Of a stretch of DNA of 64,000 bases, positions 57,441 through 64,000 are shown one piece after another. A program made the translations under genes and the position numbers. Origin of the DNA: CBDIDH01 sp965277595. Its GTDB lineage: Bacteria > Planctomycetota > Planctomycetia > Isosphaerales > Isosphaeraceae. The DNA lies in the NCBI GenBank assembly GCA_965277595.1, contig CBDIDH010000002.1:4929532-4993531 (forward strand), given 5' to 3'. Numbering within the stretch: position 1 is the stretch's first letter; each line of letters begins with the position of its first letter. Below the pieces are notes generated by a model that made no database searches, was not told the origin of the DNA, and worked only from the letters and a program-made list of their open reading frames with translations.

Positions 57441-58640
57441 CTAACCCCTTCCAACGCGATCCCGGCCCATCCCATCGTCTTGGTTTGGCTCCATATACCA
57501 CGAGTCAAACCGCCAGCCGCCGCCAGGGAGCCGGATCGGTGGAGCCGCCGCCCCTCGATCCGCACACTTCGTCTTGAGCAAGTGCCGTACATGGGGTTCT
57601 GGTAGACCGGTGTCGTCGGCGATGCTTGCGGGGTTGACGCCCTGGACGGCGGGAAGCTGTCCCATAATGTTGACCGCATTGCGTCCTGGCAGAGCCGCCA
57701 GCCGCTTGTCGATCTCTGCCAGGACACGAGTCCTCTCGGCAACCGCCGCCGGGGAGTCGTCGAATCTAAGAGATACACTTTTAGAACCATCTTCCACCGC
57801 CGCCAGCCGTCCCTTGATGGCTTCCTGGACGGGGGAGAGAGCGGGCGATTCCACGCCCTCGGTTGGTTCCAAAAGTGTATCTCTTAGATTCGACGACTCC
57901 CGCTTCGGGAACCATTCCAGGATGAGTTCCTTCCACAAGTCGTCCCGCTTGTGTCCCTGCCAGAAACCGTTGGACGACCAGTGGAATTGGAGACCGGCAC
58001 AGGGCAAATATCGCTTGCCCTTGATCCGTTCTGGTGCGACATCCTTTGCCTGATACCGGCACTGGGATTCGACTTCATCCGGCTCCAGAGGCACGAGTGA
58101 TTGTCGGAGACCGCCAGCCCGTTCCCATGCCGACGACACCACCGCCCGCAATGTCTTCCTGGGAGCATCGCTGTAGGCGACGGTGTCCCAGTGGCAGTTG
58201 TTCATGTCGGTGATGTGCTGTACCGCGTGAACCTCGAATGCATGTCCGGTCGTCTTCCGCCAGCGTGCCATGATCCGGAGGAATTTTTTCTTGCATCTCT
58301 TGTGGTCATCGGGGGTTGCGTCAACCGGAAGGCGGAGATGACCACGATAGGTCGGCATACGAACATAGTCACGCACGAACTTGTTAACACAAGAAGCATG
58401 TTTGTTTTTGCATGCCGCGTTGCATTCCAGAGAGCAACGGACACGACGACACGAAAAGATGTAATTGATTCTGCCGGTTTCGACAAGTTCTCGACACAAG
58501 ATGAGATTCTGTCTGGAGTTGCGGCAATATGCGAGCGGCTTTTCCTGGGCGAATCGGGCTTGCTTTTTGTTCTTCGTGGTGCTATCATACTTGGACATGC
58601 TTGATCGTTTTCGTTGAGGCGGGGTGGTAGCCGCCGACAT
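57441..58640 (-). CDS. Cys-rich protein of 399 residues, possible replication initiator, with an inverted repeat inside
   Basis: The start is uncertain (ATG 58640 or 58598). Residues 40-90 hold many cysteines (FSCRRVRCSLECNAACKNKH). Then HLRLPVDATPDDHKRCKKKF, FEVHAVQHITDMNNCHWDTV, and ESQCRYQAKDV, which recall the HUH-type (here HWD) and Y-x-x-K motifs of rolling-circle Rep proteins, though the match is partial. Residues around 240-285 are coded by a 38-bp inverted repeat and its spacer (57752-57901). The C-terminal part has a helix-turn-helix-like VNPASIADDTGLPEPHVRHL. A self-replicating integrative element would fit. Confidence 0.4.
   Translation of the reverse strand: MSAATTPPQRKRSSMSKYDSTTKNKKQARFAQEKPLAYCRNSRQNLILCRELVETGRINYIFSCRRVRCSLECNAACKNKHASCVNKFVRDYVRMPTYRGHLRLPVDATPDDHKRCKKKFLRIMARWRKTTGHAFEVHAVQHITDMNNCHWDTVAYSDAPRKTLRAVVSSAWERAGGLRQSLVPLEPDEVESQCRYQAKDVAPERIKGKRYLPCAGLQFHWSSNGFWQGHKRDDLWKELILEWFPKRESSNLRDTLLEPTEGVESPALSPVQEAIKGRLAAVEDGSKSVSLRFDDSPAAVAERTRVLAEIDKRLAALPGRNAVNIMGQLPAVQGVNPASIADDTGLPEPHVRHLLKTKCADRGAAAPPIRLPGGGWRFDSWYMEPNQDDGMGRDRVGRG
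57752..57789. repeat. Left arm of the in-frame inverted repeat
   Basis: Inverted copy of 57864-57901: 37 of 38 bases match, 31 of them (57752-57782) in one block. The spacer is 74 bases. Both arms are inside the coding sequence of the 399-residue gene; codons on both arms read SNLRDTLLEP and SKSVSLRFDD in the two directions. Confidence 0.9.
57864..57901. repeat. Right arm of the in-frame inverted repeat
   Basis: Partner of 57752-57789. If the stretch between the arms inverts, the minus-strand frame stays open and 26 residues of the protein change completely. Confidence 0.9.
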
Positions 58641-59145
58641 TGACTTCTTTCGCAGCGAGCCACGGTTGACGCCGTGGCTTTCTGCTTTTACATATGTTCC
58701 ATCTCCGAGTGAATTGGGATCATCCCGCGACGATTAGACGCTTGCCGATCCCGGCTTATTCACACTTTTTCACGGCGTCCGGCTGTGATCCGTGGATGCG
58801 ACAACGCGACCACAACAACCCCCCCACGACGACCTGTAGGCCCATCCCCTCGCCCATGAAGTTGCCGATCGTCTGAATTCCGACGCCCGGGATATTGGCC
58901 TAAATCCCAGGCGTCCTAGACGGCTCGCCCTGCCGCTCGATCGCCCCGGGACGCCGAATCCCCTACCGAACCCCCGACAAGGGACTTAGAGGGGCTTCCA
59001 GGCGGTTCTAGGGCGATCCTTATTGGCCGTCGAGCCGCCCGGAGTAAAAAGGGTAAAAATTGTCCCGAAGAACACGCGATGGGCTACCGCCGGGAGAAAC
59101 CTTGCCCTGGGATTTGAGACCCCGCCCCCTATCAATTTCGCCAAA
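58641..59145. other. Gene-free stretch between the possible Rep gene and the integrase
   Basis: 505 bases with no supported gene. A 60-codon rightward frame at 58694-58876 has no ribosome site and no coding character. The stretch could include the origin of the element; I see GC-rich short repeats (CCCAGGCGTCC, GGGACGCCGAATCC) but no clear iterons. Confidence 0.5.
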
Positions 59146-60555
59146 TTAGTACCCGAACTGCGTTCCCAACCACGCCACCGCCGAATCGAATTGATCCTGG
59201 CTGGGCTGGACATAGTGAGTCGCCGCGACACCATCGGGAGCCTGCCCCAGAAAGAACTGTGCATACCGACCGAAGGTTTCATGTTTGTCGAGTTCGGATG
59301 CGGCGGTCTTCCGGAAAACTTTCAAGGGCTTGTCGATTTTCAATCGCTTCTTGATGTGGCGAAAATTCGATGCCACGGAATCGCGAGTGATCGCCTTGCC
59401 CTTCGCGTCGTTGTAACCGCGATCAACCAGAGGCTTGCCGTTCTCCGTCGTCAACGCGAGCGTCGGATGGTCCGACTTGTATTTCTTCAAGATGTCGTGG
59501 GTCGTTCGCCACAACTCCCAACGAACGGTCGGCACCGAATCACCGTGGCGTCGGCGTGTCTTACCCCGTTGTCGCGTGATCGTCCCGGCATCCATGTCGA
59601 TCTCGGCATGGGTGAGCTTCGACAGGTCGGACTGTGTGAAGCCGCAGTTCAACATCAAGAGCAGATGAAGTTTGAGTTGCCCGGGTGCCGCCTTGACCAA
59701 ATCCTTCGCCTCATCGGGCGTGAACAGTGGGATCTTCTTCGCGGCGGTGTCGAACCGATACAGCTTGCTCGACAGGTTGGACGGAGCGGGGTTGATCCCC
59801 ATGTCTGACAGCCATCGGACGAACCGCCGAGCATATTTGAAACATTTCGCCGCGTAGATGGGACCGAACTTCTTGCCGTCCGTCGTCCTGCCCAGCAAGT
59901 GTTTCCAGTATCGTTCCCATTGCTTCGCGTTGATCGATGCGGGCTGGTTTGTCCCTCCCGCCCACTCGACGAAGATCGTGATGCACCGCGATTGCAGGGC
60001 ATATTCCCCATCGGACAGATCGCCTGCCTTTCGGCGAAGGTTGAAGCCTTCAAGATAGGCGTCGGCATAGCCCCGAATCGTCTCATCCCTGGCGTGGATG
60101 GTGGTCGTCGGCACGGCATCGCCGAACAGCATGACGGCGACATGCGGTTCGTGGAGGTTGTTCCGGTAACGGTAGACCAGATCCCGCTTCTTCCTAACCT
60201 TCTCGGAGACCAGGAATCCATCGGGGTTGATGTCGGTAATGTCGGCTTCCGTCAACCGCTCGGCTTCTTCAACCTTGCCGTCCCATTCCTTCGCCGACTC
60301 ACGATCGCCCGTCGCCTTCGCCTGGTCGCCACGCCGCTTCAGTTCGCCGATCAGATCCGCCAGGAAATGCGGCTTATCTTCCCCCTCGATCTCCTGCATT
60401 TTTGCACGCCACCATGCGTTCGCCGCTTGGTAGGAGCCTTCTTTCGTCGGCGGGGCGTTGAGTTGCCGGCACGAACGAACATATCGTGTTCCGCAATACT
60501 GAATCCGCCATCGCGTGGTGGTCGGCAACCACTCCATGAGGTACTTCGCGGGCAT
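59146..60555 (-). CDS. int: Tyrosine integrase of the tRNA-Pro element
   Basis: ATG 60555 gives 469 residues starting MPAKYLMEWLPTTTRWRIQY, then SCRQLNAPPTKEGSYQAANA. The catalytic part includes KLTHAEIDMDAGTITRQRGK, VFRKTAASELDKHETFG and ATHYV with the tyrosine. It is related to the integrases at 50791 and 60858. It lies between the Rep-like gene and attR with the GTACCA repeats just upstream of its start, so the repeats may regulate its own promoter as well. Confidence 0.9.
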   Translation of the reverse strand: MPAKYLMEWLPTTTRWRIQYCGTRYVRSCRQLNAPPTKEGSYQAANAWWRAKMQEIEGEDKPHFLADLIGELKRRGDQAKATGDRESAKEWDGKVEEAERLTEADITDINPDGFLVSEKVRKKRDLVYRYRNNLHEPHVAVMLFGDAVPTTTIHARDETIRGYADAYLEGFNLRRKAGDLSDGEYALQSRCITIFVEWAGGTNQPASINAKQWERYWKHLLGRTTDGKKFGPIYAAKCFKYARRFVRWLSDMGINPAPSNLSSKLYRFDTAAKKIPLFTPDEAKDLVKAAPGQLKLHLLLMLNCGFTQSDLSKLTHAEIDMDAGTITRQRGKTRRRHGDSVPTVRWELWRTTHDILKKYKSDHPTLALTTENGKPLVDRGYNDAKGKAITRDSVASNFRHIKKRLKIDKPLKVFRKTAASELDKHETFGRYAQFFLGQAPDGVAATHYVQPSQDQFDSAVAWLGTQFGY

Positions 60556-60686
60556 GGTCGGTCGGCTCCGGTGATTGATGTGCAACCACCGTTTTGTACC
60601 ACATTTTGTACCACTTCGGGAGGTCAAACGGTCGGGTGGTACAGAAAAACCCCGAAAAACCCGTTGTTTTTCGCTAGACCTCTAGC

Positions 60687-60728
60687 CTGGGGGTCTAGAG
60701 GTCGTGGGTTCAAATCCCGCCGCCCCGA
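60687..60728 (+). repeat. attR: 42-bp copy of the tRNA-Pro 3' end
   Basis: Identical to 55941-55982. The sequence before it differs from tRNA-Pro (TCTAGC instead of CTAGA), so there is no second tRNA gene here. Confidence 0.95.
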
Positions 60729-60761
60729 TTACTAAGCTGAGATGGGGCAAGGGCTTACGGA

Positions 60762-60792
60762 GAGGGCCGTCTGGTAGCAGACGGCCCTCTTT
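60762..60792 (+). terminator. Strong terminator just beyond attR
   Basis: GAGGGCCGTCTG, loop GTAG, CAGACGGCCCTC followed by TTT. It stands 34 bases after attR and before the third integrase. A similar terminator is found after attL (56094-56131). Its loop overlaps the first GGTAGCAG repeat. Confidence 0.85.
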
Positions 60793-60817
60793 GCGTTGGT
60801 AGCAGATTTGGTAGCAG
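60773..60817 (+). other. Three GGTAGCAG repeats next to the third integrase, candidate arm sites
   Basis: GGTAGCAG at 60773, 60798 and 60810. They lie between attR and the integrase start at 60858. The core GTAGCA parallels GTACCA and GTATCA beside the other two integrases. Confidence 0.6.
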
Positions 60818-60857
60818 AACGGTAGGATAGAAGGGAGGCTCGAAAGGAGTTTCCCGC

Positions 60858-62207
60858 ATGCCCGCCGCCTACCTCATGGCCTGGGAGCCCACCCGCCGCC
60901 GCTGGTGGAAGCAGTACCGAAATACGCGGTTCGTCGTCTCCTGCCGCCAGCTCGATGCTCCCGAGACCAAGGAGGGCTCCTACCGGGAGGCCAACGCTTG
61001 GTGGCTCGCCAAGAAGGCCGAAGTGGACGGCAAGCTGCCGCCGCATCCCCTGGCCGACCTCATCGAGGGAAGGGCCCGACGATTGGCCTGGGCCCGCTCC
61101 CACGGTCGCGAAGACCTGGCCCAGGCCGTCCAGGAGGAAATTGTCAGGATCGAGGCGGACACCGCCGGTGAGGTCTATGGTCGCAAAAGGCCGTTGGACG
61201 TCCCGGAGATGATCGTCGAGACGATGCAGGATGCGGTCTGGACCGATCGTCTGTCCCGTCACAAGGAGGAGTCGTCAGACCCCGATCGGTCCGTGCGTCA
61301 CCAGGTGGCACTCTGGCTCGAAGAGTTGAAGGGTCGGGTGGATGCCGGGCAGTTCGGGGCGGGAGAGTATCAGGGCCAGACCTACTATTCCAGGCACTTC
61401 GTGGCCCACTTTGGCGAGGAAACCCGGATTGATGCCATCGACGAGGAACTCTGGGCAGGCTTCCACCGTTTCCTGATCGGCGAGATGAACCGGGGTCGCT
61501 GGACCGCCGTTTATGCGAAGAAGCTTCACCGATCGGCCCGGACGTTCATCGAGCACCTTGCCTCGCTGAAGAGGATCACCGCGCCGGAAAACCTGCACGA
61601 CAAGAGGATGATGTTTACGATCCCGACCAGGGAGGTCGAGGTCTTCTCGCCCGACGAGGCGAAGGCGCTGATGGAGAAGGCCCGCGATCAGGTCCTGGTG
61701 CTGATTTTGCTGGCCCTGAACTGCTGGATGACCCAGGTGGACATCTCGGACCTTCGTCATGACGAGCTGGATTGGGATTCCGGCCGGCTCAGGAGGAAGC
61801 GTTCCAAGACCTCTCACCACAAACAGGTGCCGGAAGTCGAATACCAGCTCTGGCCCGAGACTTTCGAATTGTTGAAGCGATTGCGATCGTCCGATCCCGA
61901 TCGCGTGCTGGTGACGAAGTCGGGCCGTCCCTGGGTGGACCGCAAGACGCGGAACACGGACTCCGTCCGCACGGAATTCGACAGGTTGGAAGCCCGCCTG
62001 CCGTTCAAGCACCTGAGGAAAACTTCGGCGACTACCCTCGGGGGACATCCCGAATTCCGGGCCTATGCCCAGTACTTCCTCGGCCACGCCCCCGACACGG
62101 TGGCGGACACGCATTACGTCCGGCCAAGCCGGGAGCGATTCGACCTCGCACTGATCTGGCTCCGGGAAGTCTTCGCGCCGGCAAGTAGGCTGCCAGCTCG
62201 CACCTGA
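60858..62207 (+). CDS. int: Tyrosine integrase of a third element (begins at attR)
   Basis: ATG 60858 follows AAAGGAG. The 449 residues start MPAAYLMAWEPTRRRWWKQY, then VSCRQLDAPETKEGSYREAN. The catalytic part has ISDLRHDELDWDSGRL, KHLRKTSATTLGGHPEFR and DTHYVRPSRERFD. It faces right, away from the 42-bp repeat, as expected for an integrase next to the tRNA-proximal end of an element that continues to the right. Probably another element inserted in the same tRNA-Pro. Confidence 0.9.
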   Translation: MPAAYLMAWEPTRRRWWKQYRNTRFVVSCRQLDAPETKEGSYREANAWWLAKKAEVDGKLPPHPLADLIEGRARRLAWARSHGREDLAQAVQEEIVRIEADTAGEVYGRKRPLDVPEMIVETMQDAVWTDRLSRHKEESSDPDRSVRHQVALWLEELKGRVDAGQFGAGEYQGQTYYSRHFVAHFGEETRIDAIDEELWAGFHRFLIGEMNRGRWTAVYAKKLHRSARTFIEHLASLKRITAPENLHDKRMMFTIPTREVEVFSPDEAKALMEKARDQVLVLILLALNCWMTQVDISDLRHDELDWDSGRLRRKRSKTSHHKQVPEVEYQLWPETFELLKRLRSSDPDRVLVTKSGRPWVDRKTRNTDSVRTEFDRLEARLPFKHLRKTSATTLGGHPEFRAYAQYFLGHAPDTVADTHYVRPSRERFDLALIWLREVFAPASRLPART

Positions 62208-62283
62208 CCCTCCTGGTTAGCCTGGGTGAAGTTGCCTTCTCGAATGTCCAGGACGGTGAGCCACCCGCCCCTGGAGCAGTCCG

Positions 62284-63791
62284 TTCTACTGTCACGGATT
62301 TTCGTTTTGCCATGGCTTCGTTCGACTTATGATGGGCGACATGGAGCCCCAACGCCAGGAGTCGCCGCCATGTCGCTGCTGGAGCACCCCGAGGCCGTCG
62401 CCCTCCTGGCCGATGCCACCGTCTCGAGCGACGACGTGCGCGACTGCCGGTCTCACCTCGCTGGGTTCCTCAAGCGTTACCTGCCCGCGTTCCGTCGCCA
62501 GGAGCAACGCGACCATGCCGCCGCCTTCCTTCGGGGGCTCCTCAGCGGCCTTCAACGCAAGTCGGTCGAGCCGATCGCTCGCCAGGCCGGCATCCCTCGC
62601 AAGAACCTCCAGATGTTCGTCGGCCAGGGGGCCTGGGACGACGAGGCGATCGGCTCCGAGATGAGGCGGCACGTCGCCGACGAACTCGGCGAGCCCGACG
62701 GCGTGATCGTCCTGGACCCCTCCGGCTTCCCCAAGAAGGGCCGGGACAGTTGCGGCGTGGCCCGGATGTGGTGCGGCCGGCTCGGCAAGAAGGACAACTG
62801 CCAGATCGGCGTCTTCCTGGCTTACGTCTCGTCCAAGGGGCATGCCCCGCTCGACCGCCGGCTCTACCTGCCCAAGGATTGGGCGGACGATCCGGCGCGA
62901 CGCGAGGCCTGCCACGTCCCCGAGGATCTCGAATATCAGAAGACCTGGGAGATCGCCGCCGATCTGCTGGCCCGCGGCGGGGCCGAGGTGCCGCACGGCT
63001 GGGTCGTGGGGGACGACGAGTTCGGCCGGGCCTCGGAGTTCCGCGCCTTGCTGCGAGAACGAGCCGAGCGGTACGTCCTGGACGTGCCCTGCAACACCAA
63101 CATCCGCGACCCCGAGGGCCGCCGGCCGCCGCGGAAGCCGGGGCGATATGGCAAGACGCGTGAAGTCCCCTTCGTCCGTGCCGACACCTGGGCGGCGAGC
63201 TTGCCGACGAGCCGCTGGACCCGGCTGAAGATCCGCGATGGGGACAAGGGGCCGGTGGAGGTCGAAGCGGTCGTGGCCCGGGTCCGAGCCAAGCGGGGCC
63301 GCCGCGTCGGCCCCGAAGAGCGACTGCTGGTGATCCGGACTCTGGACCCCAAGCCCGAGGTGACCTACTCGCTGAGCAACGCGGCGGCCGAGGTGACCCT
63401 GACCGAGGTGGTGGCCGTGAGGTCGAAGCGGCACCGGGTCGAGCGTGTCTTCCAGGAGGCCAAGGGCGAGGTCGGGCTGGCCCATTACGAGGTCCGAGGC
63501 TGGGTGGGCTGGCATCACCATGTCACGCTGAGCCTGCTGGCGTTGTGGTTCTTGATCCGGGAGCGACAGCGGATCGGGGGGGAAAACCCCGGCGATGACG
63601 GTCTGCCAGGTCCGGGCGATCTTCACCGCGCTGCTCCGCAAGCGTCCGCCGAGGTCCGCCGAGATCGCGGAGGAGGTCAGCGGGGTGCTGCGGCGTAACG
63701 AAGAGGCACGGATCTACCACTGGCACGCAAAGACGAAGGCGTTTCCACCTCGACGCTCAACATCAGGGTTCAGTTAAGTGTAACAGTAGAA
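62284..63791 (+). mobile_element. IS701-type insertion sequence
   Basis: TTCTACTGTCAC (62284-62295) and the inverted TTCTACTGTTAC (63780-63791) are likely ends, with 11 of 12 bases matching. In between lies one transposase frame that shifts near its end. Exact ends are uncertain. Confidence 0.6.
62370..63777 (+). pseudogene. IS701-type transposase with a frameshift near the C terminus
   Basis: The frame from ATG 62370 reads MSLLEHPEAVALLADATVSS, then VIVLDPSGFPKKGRDSCGVA (first D), GQDEFGRA-like WVVGDDEFGRASEFRALL (second D), and VERVFQEAKGEVGLAHYEVR (E motif), as in IS701/IS4 planctomycete transposases. After RERQRIGG at about 63580 the known end (IFTALLRKRPPRSAEIAEEV, RRNEEARIYHWHAKTKAFPP) lies in the +1 frame (63595-63777). 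The break falls in a run of seven G (63576-63582). A one-base indel or sequencing error is more likely than programmed shifting. Confidence 0.8.
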
Positions 63792-63900
63792 GTAGGTAGG
63801 TTGTCACCCCGTGGACCCGGTCCGGTGCGAGCGTTGCTCAGACCGCAACCGAGGTGCGACGGGTTTTCGCGTTTCCTCGATCGAGGACATCCGCAACTCC

Positions 63901-64000
63901 ATGACCAAACGACTCTTCGCCATCGGCGACGTCCACGGGTGTTCCGCAGCCCTCAAGAGCTTGATCGAAGTCATCAATCCCGTTCAAGACGACACCATTG
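63901..64000 (+). CDS. Calcineurin-like metallophosphatase, N-terminal part (runs off window)
   Basis: From ATG 63901 the frame reads MTKRLFAIGDVHGCSAALKS and is open to the end of the window, 33 residues. The motif GDVHG with preceding strand is the first metal site of Ser/Thr protein phosphatase-type enzymes. It is the only gene here that looks like an ordinary chromosomal gene. No Shine-Dalgarno site is evident. Confidence 0.8.
   Translation, partial: MTKRLFAIGDVHGCSAALKSLIEVINPVQDDTI

Larger units (their letters stand above)
55983..60728. mobile_element. Complete 4.75-kb integrative element in tRNA-Pro
   Basis: The element is bounded by the 42-bp repeat. Genes: an unknown 117-residue protein (+), a winged-helix protein (-), a Cys-rich possible replication protein (-) and an integrase (-). 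GTACCA repeats flank both ends. No transfer or capsid gene is present, so it probably depends on other elements for spread (a satellite or integrative plasmid). Confidence 0.85.

Noticed and set aside
57574..58053. A rightward gene opposite the Cys-rich gene
   Set aside because: The frame is open mainly because of the inverted repeat and high GC, and it has no ribosome site. It is useful only to show what an inverted cassette would encode.
58694..58876. A 60-codon rightward frame
   Set aside because: No ribosome site, no resemblance to any protein and no coding bias.
60675..60728. A second tRNA-Pro gene
   Set aside because: Only the 42 bases from the anticodon loop to the 3' end match; the acceptor 5' strand and D-arm are missing. 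It is the attR copy.
63576..63595. Programmed frameshift in the IS701-type transposase
   Set aside because: The needed shift is +1 over a run of seven G, unlike the usual -1 shifts of IS elements; an indel or sequencing error is more likely.

Overview
The window looks like a high-GC bacterial chromosome made up almost entirely of integrated mobile DNA. The right-hand 12 kb carries three tyrosine integrases that share an N-terminal pattern (lead-in MPxxYxMxWxPxxRRW, then a CRQL block and a long W-rich helix), together with IS1380-, IS4-, ISKra4- and IS701-type transposases. I associate that set with Planctomycetota, probably the Isosphaeraceae/Gemmata side. This host call is inference; no ribosomal or other core marker is present except the start of a metallophosphatase at the right edge.

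Layout. From 1 to about 52.36 kb I read one large integrated element that continues off the left edge. Its right end is a 3' fragment of a tRNA-Ser(GGA) gene (52296-52357) with an integrase just inside it (50791-52083). Within it, 1-9.0 kb is the leftward late module of a contractile-tailed phage: small and large terminase, DUF4055 portal, scaffold, P22-type coat, connector proteins and tail sheath. 9.1-12.9 kb is a leftward early operon (Ref nuclease, DnaC loader, replication protein, RusA, Cro-like repressor). 12.9-17.3 kb is a rightward recombination operon (Gp157, Bet, SSB with an HNH insertion, NinB, a GapR-FtsK-gamma fusion). 17.3-20.9 kb holds a second small divergent control region. 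From 21 kb conjugation and plasmid genes appear: a MobF relaxase-helicase, DUF932, ParB-like proteins, and a VirD4-type coupling protein split into two overlapping genes followed by a string of tiny membrane proteins (39-43.8 kb). These blocks alternate with phage-type 'quilt' genes (28-36.6 kb leftward, 44-49.8 kb rightward) and with one cargo unit, a MACPF-like protein plus a two-helix membrane protein (25.6-28.0 kb). The alternation suggests a phage-plasmid or phage-ICE hybrid rather than two neighbouring elements. No mating-pair (T4SS) genes are visible.

52.4-55.8 kb is a graveyard of nested transposons (an IS4-family copy sitting between a broken IS1380 and a broken ISKra4). An intact tRNA-Pro(GGG) at 55908-55982 is the target of a complete 4.75-kb element (55983-60728) bounded by a 42-bp direct repeat. 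It carries an integrase, a Cys-rich possible replication protein whose coding sequence contains a long in-frame inverted repeat, a winged-helix protein and one unknown. A third integrase (60858-62207) starts immediately beyond, implying another element in the same tRNA site. An IS701-type transposon with a frameshift and the start of a host phosphatase gene end the window.

The most unusual things seen are a tRNA-Lys(CTT) gene whose T-stem is interrupted by 14 bases; three related integrases each flanked by its own repeat that fits GTA-N-CA with a different central base; a 38-bp inverted repeat inside an open reading frame that would stay in frame after inversion; a GapR-FtsK-gamma fusion; and a coupling protein divided exactly before its Walker B motif.
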